Assembly (NCBI GenBank): GCA_017648425.1
Contig: JAGCJD010000057.1
Span: forward strand, 1-8,608
Length of the DNA: 8,608 bases
Direction of reading: 5' to 3'
Origin: Clostridia bacterium
GTDB lineage: Bacteria > Bacillota > Clostridia > Oscillospirales > CAG-272
Shown here: positions 1-6,406 of the stretch, one piece after another
Numbering within the stretch: position 1 is the stretch's first letter
Layout of the letters: each line of letters begins with the position of its first letter
Program-made: the position numbers and the translations under genes
The notes under the pieces: model-generated
Told to the model about the DNA's origin: nothing
The model's database searches: none
Seen by the model: only the letters and a program-made list of their open reading frames with translations

Positions 1-853
1 GTCCACCGACAGTAGTCGTTGTTATCGAGTGGTCAAGCGCGCCGACTATCAAAAATCCCGCAAGTCCGCAAATAGCGCCCGACACGATCATTGTGCGGAC
101 AACCACCTTGCCAACGCCTATACCGATATATCTTGCGGTGTTTTCACTTTCACCGACAACGGAGATCTCGTATCCGTGCTTGGTGTAACGCAGATATATA
201 TACATAAGAGCGGTAAGCGCGAGCACAACCATTATTAGAAGCAGATATTCGTTGTAGATTATCGGCAAATGTCCAAATGGCAAAGCACCCAAAACGCTCG
301 AACCACTTGGTGTCCATATAACAAGGAAGTATGCTACAAGACCTGAGGCAACATAGTTCATCATGAGCGTAAACAGCGTTTCATTAGTTTCCCATTTTGC
401 CTTAAATATCGCGGGAATACCTCCCCATATAGCGCCCGCAAGCAAGGAAGCCGCAAACATTAGAATAAGTAACAGCCAATTGGGAACGCTATTGCCGAGA
501 TAAAACACAACAGCAACCGCGGCAAGCGCGCCTATCAGCGTCTGTCCCTCAGCGCCGATATTCCAGAATTTCATTCTGAACGCGGGCGTTATGGCAAGCG
601 AGATACACAACAATACAGCGGAATCCTTAGCAAATTTCCAAAGTCTTCTCGAAGAACCGAATGTTCCGTTGAAAAGAGTTTCTACATAATCAAACGGAGA
701 AGCGCCTATCAGCACAACAGAAAGCGCGGAGCATACTATAAGAGCCGCAACAACAGCCGCAACGCGAATAGCCATAGCCTTGTAAAAGGAAATGGTATGT
801 CTTTTTACAATACGAAAAAGCGGCTCTTGCGTTTGTTTTTCATGCTTTTTCAC
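1..853 (-). CDS. BMP-type nucleoside ABC transporter permease, 3' end outside window
   Basis: This is the membrane channel subunit of a BMP/PnrA-type (NupP/YufP-like) importer, which moves purine-type nucleosides inward in characterised relatives. I read 284 residues from a GTG at 853-851. The frame is open to position 1, so the C-terminus is missing. An ATG at 843 is out of frame and meets a stop after 12 codons. The GTG has a GGAGGAGG site (863-870) with a 9-nt spacer. Family marks are a cytoplasmic N-terminus EPLFRIVKRHTISF (10-23), the motif FWNIGAEGQ (96-104) and the cytoplasmic loop VVGESENTARYIGI (232-245). Hydrophobic segments lie near 32-50, 76-90, 102-118, 126-145, 163-180, 202-222 and 254-272. 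The first 14 nt overlap the ATPase gene, which suggests translational coupling. A second permease gene is expected downstream. Family assignment is firm; the exact substrate is inference. Confidence 0.9.
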   Translation of the reverse strand, partial: MKKHEKQTQEPLFRIVKRHTISFYKAMAIRVAAVVAALIVCSALSVVLIGASPFDYVETLFNGTFGSSRRLWKFAKDSAVLLCISLAITPAFRMKFWNIGAEGQTLIGALAAVAVVFYLGNSVPNWLLLILMFAASLLAGAIWGGIPAIFKAKWETNETLFTLMMNYVASGLVAYFLVIWTPSGSSVLGALPFGHLPIIYNEYLLLIMVVLALTALMYIYLRYTKHGYEISVVGESENTARYIGIGVGKVVVRTMIVSGAICGLAGFLIVGALDHSITTTTVGG

Positions 854-2576
854 TGTCCTGTGCCTCCTCCGATCTCAGATCCTGTTCATTCACAGCATCT
901 GTCTTTGTCATGAGCAGACCAAGCTGCTCCTTAGTTGCGGTTCTACCGTCAACTATTCCCGTTACACGACCACCGCAAATTACCATTATGCGGTCGCAAA
1001 GCTCCACGAGAACATCAAGATCCTCTCCCACGAAAACAACGGCAACACCATTCTCTTTTTGCTCGGTGAGAAGATTGTATATAGTGTAAGACGAGTTAAT
1101 ATCAAGACCTCTTACGGGATATGCCGCCATAAGCACCGCAGGAGCGGCAGCTATCTCGCGTCCTACAAGAACCTTTTGCACATTACCACCCGAAAGTCGT
1201 CTTACAGGAGTGTGCGTACTGGGTGTCACGACCTCAAGCTCCTCAACCACCTTCTGCGCAAGATCGTTTGGCTTTTTACGGTCAAGAAATACCGAATTTC
1301 CGCGTCTGTAACTTCTGAGCATCATGTTGTCAACAATATCCATGTTTCCAACAAGTCCCATACCCAAGCGGTCCTCGGGGACGAATGAAAGTCTTACGCC
1401 AAGCTCTCTTATTTCAAGTGGAGTTCTGTCGCAAAGGTTCATGACCTCGTCCTCATTAAAGAGCACTTTGCCCTCATTTACAAGAGCGCATATCTGTGAG
1501 TGGCTCATGCCCGCAAAATCTACGCTTGTTCCGTCCTCATAATGGAACTTGCCCTCTGCGGCAAGAGAAGTGACCTGCGCAAAGGTCTTGTGGTAAAACG
1601 AAACAGGCAAATCCTTTTTCGGACGATTGAAAATTATCTCACCCGAATCAAGATGTTTAAGACCTGCGATAGCTTCAAGCAGCTCTCTCTGTCCGCTTCC
1701 CGCTATTCCCGCTATTCCGAGTATTTCTCCCGAGCGAGCCGTAAAGCAAACATCATCAAGAACGCGAACTCCGTCATCATCAGTCAAACTCAAATTTTTT
1801 ATTTCAAGCCTATCGCAAATATTCTTGGGTTCAGGTCTATTGATATTAAGCTCTATCTTCTTTCCTACCATCATTTCGGTAAGTTCCGCCGCAGTGGTGC
1901 TTGCGGTATCAACGGTAGCGATATGCTCACCCTTTCGAAGCACTGCAACTCTGTCGGATATAGACAATACCTCATGAAGCTTGTGCGTAATTATAAGAAT
2001 TGATTTACCGTCCTCACGCATACGCCTCAAAACATCAAACAATCTGCTCGTCTCCTGAGGAGTAAGCACAGCCGAGGGCTCGTCAAGTATCAAAATGTCA
2101 GCGCCGCGATACAACACTTTAAGTATCTCAACAGTCTGCTTTTCCGAAACGGACATTTCATATATCTTCTTTTTAGGATCTATCTTAAATCCATAGCGAT
2201 CCGCAATCTCGGCAACACGCTCATTTACACTTTTAATGTTATACGCATCACCGTTGTTAGCGCCGAGAACTATATTTTCCGCCGCCGTAAAAATATCGAC
2301 CAGCTTGAAGTGCTGATGGACCATTCCTATACCATGGCGAAAAGCGTCCTTAGGAGAGCGAATAATTACCTCCTCACCATCAACAAATATTCTTCCGCTG
2401 TCAGGGTAATATATACCTGCTATCATGTTCATAAGCGTGGTTTTTCCACAGCCGTTTTCTCCAAGTATAGCCAATATCTCTCCGCGGTAAACCGTAAGAT
2501 CTACTTCTCTGTTGGCCTTAATGCTACCAAAGCTTTTGGTAACCTTTTCCATTTCAAGCGCAACCGTCTTATCCAT
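840..2576 (-). CDS. BMP-type nucleoside ABC transporter ATP-binding protein (two NBDs)
   Basis: This is the energising subunit of the importer, a 578-aa cytoplasmic protein with two nucleotide-binding domains, like NupO/YufO. I chose the ATG at 2576, which follows AGGAGG by 4 nt and gives MDKTVALEMEKVTKSFG; a TTG 14 codons earlier has no ribosome site and adds an atypical tail. NBD1 has Walker A GENGCGKT (39-46), Q-loop HQHFK (87-91), a degenerate signature MSVSEKQ (141-147), Walker B ILILDEPSA (161-169) and H-loop His198. NBD2 is degenerate, as is usual in this family: GIAGSGQRE (290-298) lacks the Walker lysine, LSGGN (461-465) is intact, the Walker B region reads AAYPVRGLD, and Glu518 stands at the usual H-loop position. 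NBD1 therefore probably performs hydrolysis. An insertion of about 55 residues lies within about 320-384. The gene is flanked by bmp lipoprotein and permease genes. Confidence 0.93.
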   Translation of the reverse strand: MDKTVALEMEKVTKSFGSIKANREVDLTVYRGEILAILGENGCGKTTLMNMIAGIYYPDSGRIFVDGEEVIIRSPKDAFRHGIGMVHQHFKLVDIFTAAENIVLGANNGDAYNIKSVNERVAEIADRYGFKIDPKKKIYEMSVSEKQTVEILKVLYRGADILILDEPSAVLTPQETSRLFDVLRRMREDGKSILIITHKLHEVLSISDRVAVLRKGEHIATVDTASTTAAELTEMMVGKKIELNINRPEPKNICDRLEIKNLSLTDDDGVRVLDDVCFTARSGEILGIAGIAGSGQRELLEAIAGLKHLDSGEIIFNRPKKDLPVSFYHKTFAQVTSLAAEGKFHYEDGTSVDFAGMSHSQICALVNEGKVLFNEDEVMNLCDRTPLEIRELGVRLSFVPEDRLGMGLVGNMDIVDNMMLRSYRRGNSVFLDRKKPNDLAQKVVEELEVVTPSTHTPVRRLSGGNVQKVLVGREIAAAPAVLMAAYPVRGLDINSSYTIYNLLTEQKENGVAVVFVGEDLDVLVELCDRIMVICGGRVTGIVDGRTATKEQLGLLMTKTDAVNEQDLRSEEAQDSEKA

Positions 2577-2682
2577 AAAGCCTCCTAAAAAACTTAACAA
2601 ATGGCATTCCAAATACAAAGCAAGAACCTCAAGCCTCTCTTAAAATTCCTGCTTTATATTTGCAAAATCATGCTCAAACCGA

Positions 2683-2712
2683 GACAAGCGGAGCTGTAAT
2701 GCCCCGCTTGTC
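2683..2712 (-). other. Intercistronic hairpin after the lipoprotein gene
   Basis: A perfect 9-bp inverted repeat (GACAAGCGG / CCGCTTGTC), with two further G-C pairs beyond one mismatch, begins 14 nt after the lipoprotein stop codon. The strand read by the operon has no continuous U-run after it, so it is a poor full terminator. The likely role (inference) is to protect the 3' end of the lipoprotein message or partly reduce transcription of the ATPase and permease genes. That would fit the high binding-protein to ATPase ratio common in ABC import operons. The rest of the 149-bp spacer shows only the ATPase ribosome site. Confidence 0.6.
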
Positions 2713-2725
2713 CTAAAAAGTTAAA

Positions 2726-3988
2726 TCAGAACTTTGCGTTCAAAAGCGTAATTCCGTCTATCTGGATATCGAAGTAAGGAGCAGAACGGAATTCAGACTC
2801 ATGGAAGTATCCGTCCTTAACAACCTCGGTATCTCCGGTGTAAGCCTCGTCGGTATCAACGTCAGCCATATAACCGGTAAGATGTCCGTCTGCGTCAACG
2901 ATAGCGTTTGCATTCAAGCTCTTGGTAGGATCAGCATCCTTAACAACAGTTACAGTGAACTTGGAAGTATCGAATACATGGATCTCACCTGCAACGAGCT
3001 TAGCCTTGATCTCATCGATCTTAGCCTGAGTATCAGCAGCAGCAGCCTTGGTGTTTACATCGGTAAGAGCTACGGAGCCGGTGGAGATAGTTCCTGTCCA
3101 GTCGGTAGCGATAGCCTCGTTGTTCTGAACGGACTCGCAGATATATACAAAGTAAGGTGTCCAGTCGATCTTGGAAGAAACGATGAATGTCTTTTCACAA
3201 GAAGCAACAGTGCTTCCGTTATAGGAAACATTGGGTACGCCTCTCTCCTCACAAGCAGTGGGAGCGCCCATAGAGTCAGCGTGCTGGCTTATAAGCACAC
3301 AGCCGTTGTTCATAAGGGTAGTAGCAGCGTTCTTTTCCTCGGTCTCATCATACCAGCTTCCTGTGAACTGAACTTCCATAGTTGCGCTGGGGCATATAGA
3401 TCTTGCGCCAAGGAAGAAGGAAGTGTAACCGGAAATAACCTCAGCGTAGGTGAAAGCACCAACATAACCGATCTTTGCCTGTTCCTCTGTGATCTTGCCT
3501 GCGGCGATCATCTCGTTGAGCTTAAGACCTGCGGCAACACCTGCAAGGTATCTTCCCTCATAGATGGAAGCGAAAGCGTTGTGGAAGTTGTCAAGCTTCT
3601 CGGTATGAGCCATCGTACCGGTAGCATGGCAGAACTGAACATCGGTAAATTCCTTAGCCGCTTTGAGAATATAGGTCTCATGACCAAAGCTGTCAGCGAA
3701 AATAACATTACAGCCTTCGTCAACGAGGTCAGCAGCAGCCTCATAGCACTCATTGGACTCGGGAATATTCTTCTTGAATATTACCTGATCCTCTTTAAGA
3801 CCGAGCTGCTCAGCAGCCTTGTTTACAGCCTGAATAAAGTTGAGGTCGTAGGTGGATGCTTCATCATGGAGCAAAATAACACCAAGCTTGAAGTCGTCTT
3901 TGCTGTTGCCTGCGCAAGAAGCGAGGGAAGCTCCAAGAGCCGCTACCATAACAAGAGCAAGGCATAAGGAAAGCACTTTTTTGAACAT
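2726..3988 (-). CDS. BMP family substrate-binding lipoprotein
   Basis: This is the extracellular solute receptor of the importer, anchored to the membrane by lipid. The 420-aa product starts at an ATG preceded by AGGAGG with a 9-nt spacer. Residues 1-25 form a lipoprotein signal: Lys3-Lys4, a hydrophobic core and the lipobox LASC, with Cys25 as the predicted lipidated residue. The mature protein shows the periplasmic-binding fold of the BMP/PnrA family: FKLGVILLHDEASTYD (33-48), then NVIFADSFGHE, the FCHATGT strand and YEGRYLAGVAAG. It is first in the operon, upstream of the ATPase and permease. The family core seems to end near GEIHVFDTSKF; about 75 further residues follow, so the protein is longer than the roughly 350 aa usual for the family. 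BMP proteins that have been studied bind purine nucleosides. That substrate is an inference here. Confidence 0.92.
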   Translation of the reverse strand: MFKKVLSLCLALVMVAALGASLASCAGNSKDDFKLGVILLHDEASTYDLNFIQAVNKAAEQLGLKEDQVIFKKNIPESNECYEAAADLVDEGCNVIFADSFGHETYILKAAKEFTDVQFCHATGTMAHTEKLDNFHNAFASIYEGRYLAGVAAGLKLNEMIAAGKITEEQAKIGYVGAFTYAEVISGYTSFFLGARSICPSATMEVQFTGSWYDETEEKNAATTLMNNGCVLISQHADSMGAPTACEERGVPNVSYNGSTVASCEKTFIVSSKIDWTPYFVYICESVQNNEAIATDWTGTISTGSVALTDVNTKAAAADTQAKIDEIKAKLVAGEIHVFDTSKFTVTVVKDADPTKSLNANAIVDADGHLTGYMADVDTDEAYTGDTEVVKDGYFHESEFRSAPYFDIQIDGITLLNAKF

Positions 3989-4183
3989 TTTAATGTTCCT
4001 CCTAAAAAATTTTTTTGCTCACACCGAATCTGCACAGAAATGTCCCGCCAACCGAAACAAAAAAATGCGCGACAAGCCCGACATTACCGTAAAAACGCGG
4101 CATGGCTTTTATTTACAAAGGGCTTCACCCTTTATAAAGCACAGACTACTTGTAACGCAATTAGAGCGTACAAGCTGTTTTAT
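3989..4183 (-). promoter_or_regulatory. Structured 5' leader of the BMP transporter operon
   Basis: About 195 nt separate the predicted transcription start from the lipoprotein ATG. Two hairpins are clear on the transcribed strand. The first (4149-4174) pairs CTTGTA with TACAAG and CGC with GCG around a 7-nt loop, with one bulge. The second (4112-4138) is an 11-bp stem containing one G-U pair and a 5-nt loop. Neither is followed by a U-run. Nearer the gene a short AATGTC/GACATT pairing is possible. I looked for purine-riboswitch core sequences because such switches control nucleoside importers, and I did not recognise them. The leader could hold an unrecognised regulatory RNA or simply be a stable untranslated region. 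Confidence 0.45.
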
Positions 4184-4189
4184 GGTGTA

Positions 4190-4218
4190 ATTATAGCACA
4201 GTTTTCAGCATTTGTCAA
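4190..4218 (-). promoter_or_regulatory. Consensus sigma-A promoter of the BMP operon
   Basis: On the minus strand TTGACA (4213-4218) and TATAAT (4190-4195) are separated by exactly 17 nt, a perfect match to the housekeeping consensus. TG one base before the -10 box gives an extended -10. AT-rich DNA lies just upstream of the -35 box and could act as an UP element. Transcription would begin near 4183 and run through the lipoprotein, ATPase and permease genes. Such a strong promoter suggests high basal expression, with any control acting through the leader or a bound repressor. Confidence 0.9.
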
Positions 4219-4556
4219 TGTTTGACGACAAAATATTATTTATAATATGTAAAAAAAAAGAGAGAACCGTTTTTTCGTGTATCCTTACCGAATAATCCAC
4301 CTAAAAAAACAAAGTCGCAATTGTGTAAGCATAAATAAATGTAATTTTTTATCTGTAACTTTTACCGCAATCGACATTTGGAACAAAATTATTATGTGTA
4401 ATTTTTTCTCATATTATGATTTTTGTTGTTTTATATTAAATACTATTAGCATGTTTGATTTATAGCGTTGTAATTATTGATATTTTATTTTTAAATTTTA
4501 ATTTACATCGCGTATAAAATATTAAATATTACATTTTTTATCTCGCAATATATACT
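4219..4556. other. AT-rich intergenic stretch without a supported gene
   Basis: This 338-bp stretch lies between the BMP operon promoter and the terminator after mnmE. It is very AT-rich compared with the coding regions. One 62-codon open frame (4277-4465, plus) has no ribosome binding site and no recognisable protein features, so I do not call it. A short AT palindrome (about 4233-4248) sits close to the promoter. An 11-nt word, TGTAATTTTTT, occurs at 4340 and 4397, which is plausible by chance in such DNA. I see no tRNA, CRISPR or insertion-sequence ends. Confidence 0.6.
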
Positions 4557-4584
4557 AAAAGGCAGGAATTTCGCCCTGCCTTTT
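4557..4584 (-). terminator. Rho-independent terminator after mnmE (may act both ways)
   Basis: A perfect 10-bp stem, AAAAGGCAGG / CCTGCCTTTT, with an 8-nt loop starts 14 nt after the mnmE stop codon. On the minus strand the GC-rich core is followed by TTTT and then AT-rich sequence, as in an intrinsic terminator. The A-tract on the other side means it could also stop plus-strand transcription. Confidence 0.88.
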
Positions 4585-4597
4585 ATCACATCAACTT

Positions 4598-5986
4598 TTA
4601 TTTTCCAACACAGAATTTTGAAAATATTTCTGACACAATATCCTCGCCGATCTCCCTGCCGTCAACCTGAGCCACCTCCGACATAGCAGCCTCAATACCA
4701 ACACAACACAAGTCAAGCGGCACATCTCGTTGAAGCAGCTCAAAGGACTCAAACAATGCTTCTCTTGCAACTGTCAAGGAAGCATACTGCCTCGCTCCAA
4801 CAACCACCGCGTCATTATCAATATCAATGTTTCCGTCAAAAAAGGTCTTTCCCACTGTGTCAGCAAGCTTGTCAAATCCACTGCCGGTATCGGCACATAT
4901 TTCCACGCACTTGTCAAAGTGCGAACGGATATATTCCTCGGACTGTCTGCAAACACCAAGGTCAGACTTGTTTAGCAAGGCAATACACACCTTGCCAAAC
5001 TCGGAAAGCCTGTCTATCAAAAATCCGTCCTCGTCTTCAAGAGGCGCAGATACATCAAAAACCGCAAGAGCAAGCTCAGCTCCCTCAAGCGCCGTCAATG
5101 CGCGCTCAATACCAATGCTCTCCACCGTGTCGTCCGTCTGGCGCAATCCCGCAGTGTCGCACAAATTCAGCGTAACCCCGCCGAACGAAGCAGCCTCGCG
5201 CAAAACATCTCTGGTAGTTCCCTTTATGTCCGTAACAATTGCCGCATCATATCCGAGAATTCTGTTATACACCGAGCTTTTTCCAGCATTAGCCTTTCCG
5301 CATATAACGGTCGATATACCCTGAGCGACCGCTCTTCCGCTTGAATAAGTGGAAATAAGCTTGTCGATTTCGCTAATAGCATTCCGTACGGTTCTGGATA
5401 TATCCTCTCTCGAATATTCATTCAGATCCTCGTCAGGAAAATCTATCGCGGCGTATATTCCCGCCATTATCGCCCTGAGATTGTCGTATATCTCGCTTGT
5501 TTTAGCGGAAAGATGCCCTCTCATGCCTCCTCTTGCAAGGCGCATCTGCATCTCGTTCGAGGCTTCAAGCAAATTGCCCAGCGCCTCCGCCTCGGAAAGC
5601 CCCAGCTTTCCTAACAAAAACGCGCGCCTCGTAAATTCTCCCGCCTCAGCAGGTCTTGCTCCGGCAACAAAAACGCACGAAAGCACCTTACGAGTAACCA
5701 GAAGGCCTCCATGGCAGTATATTTCCACAACATCCTCGCCCGTAAACGAGCACGGCGCTCTAAATGTAACAGCCATTCCGTCATCTACCGATATTCCCGT
5801 TTCGGTATCGATTATCTGCCCGTAAACCATTTTCGTGGCTTGGGCGCTCGAAAGCGCTTGTCCGCCTTTTCGTCTGAATATTTTATCGCCTATACTAAGA
5901 GCGTCATTTCCCGATATTCTTATCATAGCAACGCCTCCCTTTCCAATAGGTGTGGAAATAGCGGCGATAGTGTCAAGAAGCTTCAT
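4598..5986 (-). CDS. mnmE: tRNA uridine-5-carboxymethylaminomethyl(34) synthesis GTPase MnmE
   Basis: MnmE (TrmE) works with MnmG to modify the wobble uridine (U34) of certain tRNAs, using GTP and a folate one-carbon donor in the cytoplasm. I chose the ATG at 5986, which follows GGGGAGG with a 7-nt spacer; a TTG at 6037 would read through the preceding hairpin. The 462-aa product is close to the usual length. The N-terminal folate-binding domain begins DTIAAISTPIGKGGVAMIRI. The central helical region carries IDFPDED (181-187). The inserted G domain has G1 GKANAGKSS (230-238), G2 GTTRD (256-260), G3 DTAG (277-280) and G4 NKSD (339-342). The protein ends in CVGK (459-462) with the catalytic cysteine. 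G1 has Ala where Pro is more common. mnmG is not adjacent here. A small membrane protein gene lies upstream and a terminator downstream. Confidence 0.97.
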   Translation of the reverse strand: MKLLDTIAAISTPIGKGGVAMIRISGNDALSIGDKIFRRKGGQALSSAQATKMVYGQIIDTETGISVDDGMAVTFRAPCSFTGEDVVEIYCHGGLLVTRKVLSCVFVAGARPAEAGEFTRRAFLLGKLGLSEAEALGNLLEASNEMQMRLARGGMRGHLSAKTSEIYDNLRAIMAGIYAAIDFPDEDLNEYSREDISRTVRNAISEIDKLISTYSSGRAVAQGISTVICGKANAGKSSVYNRILGYDAAIVTDIKGTTRDVLREAASFGGVTLNLCDTAGLRQTDDTVESIGIERALTALEGAELALAVFDVSAPLEDEDGFLIDRLSEFGKVCIALLNKSDLGVCRQSEEYIRSHFDKCVEICADTGSGFDKLADTVGKTFFDGNIDIDNDAVVVGARQYASLTVAREALFESFELLQRDVPLDLCCVGIEAAMSEVAQVDGREIGEDIVSEIFSKFCVGK

Positions 5987-6000
5987 TATCGATCCTCCCC

Positions 6001-6050
6001 AAAAACAATCAAAGGGGGTGTTTGATTTATCAAACAACCCCTTTTTGATT
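6001..6050 (-). terminator. Long hairpin plus U-tract between the small protein gene and mnmE
   Basis: Positions 6007-6025 and 6030-6050 are near-perfect inverted repeats: AATCAAA, G-run, TGTTTGA against TCAAACA, CCCC, TTTTTGATT, with a 4-nt loop. On the minus strand the stem is followed by G and five T residues (6001-6006), as in an intrinsic terminator. It begins 12 nt after the small protein stop codon, and the U-tract directly abuts the mnmE ribosome site. No promoter is visible between it and mnmE, so it probably reduces rather than abolishes read-through, or acts as an attenuator. Confidence 0.75.
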
Positions 6051-6062
6051 TACCAAAGCAAA

Positions 6063-6275
6063 TTATTCAGCGTCCTCAAGCTCGTCAGCTTCTTCAACGC
6101 ACTCGCAGTCGCAATCGCAATCGCAATCCTCGAGCAGATCATCATAAATTGCCTCGTCGTTGTACTTCTTGATAAGCTTATAGACTATAAAAGCCACAGC
6201 AGAAGCAACAGCAACAGCTGCCAAGGAAATAGCAACTATCTTACCATAATTTGTCTTCTTCTTGAAAAAACTCAT
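6063..6275 (-). CDS. Small single-pass membrane protein with Asp-Cys tail, function unknown
   Basis: I do not recognise a characterised family for this 70-aa product. The start is secure: ATG preceded by AAGGAGG at about 8 nt, with a promoter a short distance upstream. Residues 1-12 are basic (FKKKTNYGK). Residues 13-33 form one hydrophobic segment rich in Ala and Val. A short basic-polar stretch (KLIKKYND) follows, and then a very acidic tail. Residues 50-59 are four Asp-Cys pairs followed by Glu-Cys, placing five cysteines at every second position (51, 53, 55, 57, 59). The positive-inside rule is ambiguous because both flanks are basic, so the side of the membrane holding the tail is uncertain. 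Metal binding or thiol chemistry are possible guesses. It is probably co-transcribed with mnmE; the ZIP metal transporter lies just upstream. Confidence 0.82.
   Translation of the reverse strand: MSFFKKKTNYGKIVAISLAAVAVASAVAFIVYKLIKKYNDEAIYDDLLEDCDCDCDCECVEEADELEDAE
6099..6128 (-). repeat. Hexanucleotide tandem repeat encoding (Asp-Cys)n
   Basis: Five 6-bp units lie in the small membrane protein gene. In coding sense three are GATTGC, followed by the variants GACTGC and GAGTGC. The repeat stays in frame, so gain or loss of a unit would change the number of Asp-Cys pairs without a frameshift. Confidence 0.85.
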
Positions 6276-6318
6276 TTTTTTATCCTCCTTGATAAAATCA
6301 AAAAATCTTTCTATTCAT

Positions 6319-6346
6319 AGTATATCATATTTTCCGAAAAAAGCAA
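6319..6346 (-). promoter_or_regulatory. Extended -10 promoter for the small protein and probably mnmE
   Basis: On the minus strand TGATATACT (6319-6327) gives a -10 box TATACT, one mismatch from consensus, with the extended TGn element. The -35 candidate TTGCTT (6341-6346) is weak and 16 nt away. Transcription would start near 6312, leaving a leader of about 36 nt with an AAGGAGG ribosome site. No better promoter is visible upstream of mnmE. Confidence 0.65.
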
Positions 6347-6356
6347 TAGCAATTTC

Positions 6357-6376
6357 AAAAAAATTTATATTTTTTT
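6357..6376 (-). terminator. Weak AT-only hairpin after the ZIP gene
   Basis: A perfect 8-bp AT palindrome, AAAAAAAT-TTAT-ATTTTTTT, lies about 30 bp past the ZIP stop codon. It lacks a GC core, so it would be a weak terminator at best. No stronger one is visible before the next promoter. Confidence 0.3.
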
Positions 6377-6406
6377 CAAACGCCGCGCCGTGACAAAAGC
6401 AACGCC

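Noticed and set aside
792..2003. Plus-strand open frames within the ATPase gene
   Set aside because: They are antisense to a well-supported ABC ATPase and lack start signals and protein features.
2577..2618. TTG start 14 codons before the chosen ATPase ATG
   Set aside because: No ribosome site precedes it, and the added segment translates the real AGGAGG site.
2801..3967. 388-codon open frame on the plus strand, antisense to the BMP lipoprotein gene
   Set aside because: It mirrors the lipoprotein gene, has no ribosome site and gives no recognisable protein. The minus-strand frame has a lipobox and clear family motifs.
4002..4103. 33-codon upstream frame in the BMP leader, starting MPRFYGNVG and ending at the lipoprotein ribosome site
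   Set aside because: It has no ribosome binding site before its ATG and no leader-peptide hallmark such as repeated regulatory codons.
3989..4183. Purine riboswitch in the BMP leader
   Set aside because: The leader does not show the conserved core sequences or the three-way junction arrangement I would expect.
4340..4407. Repeated 11-nt word TGTAATTTTTT
   Set aside because: It occurs only twice in very AT-rich DNA and is plausible by chance.
4277..4465. 62-codon open frame in the AT-rich intergenic stretch
   Set aside because: It has no ribosome site, and its composition matches AT-rich non-coding DNA.
5987..6037. TTG start 17 codons before the chosen mnmE ATG
   Set aside because: It would translate the terminator hairpin and the ribosome site; the MKLLDTIAAI start matches the family.
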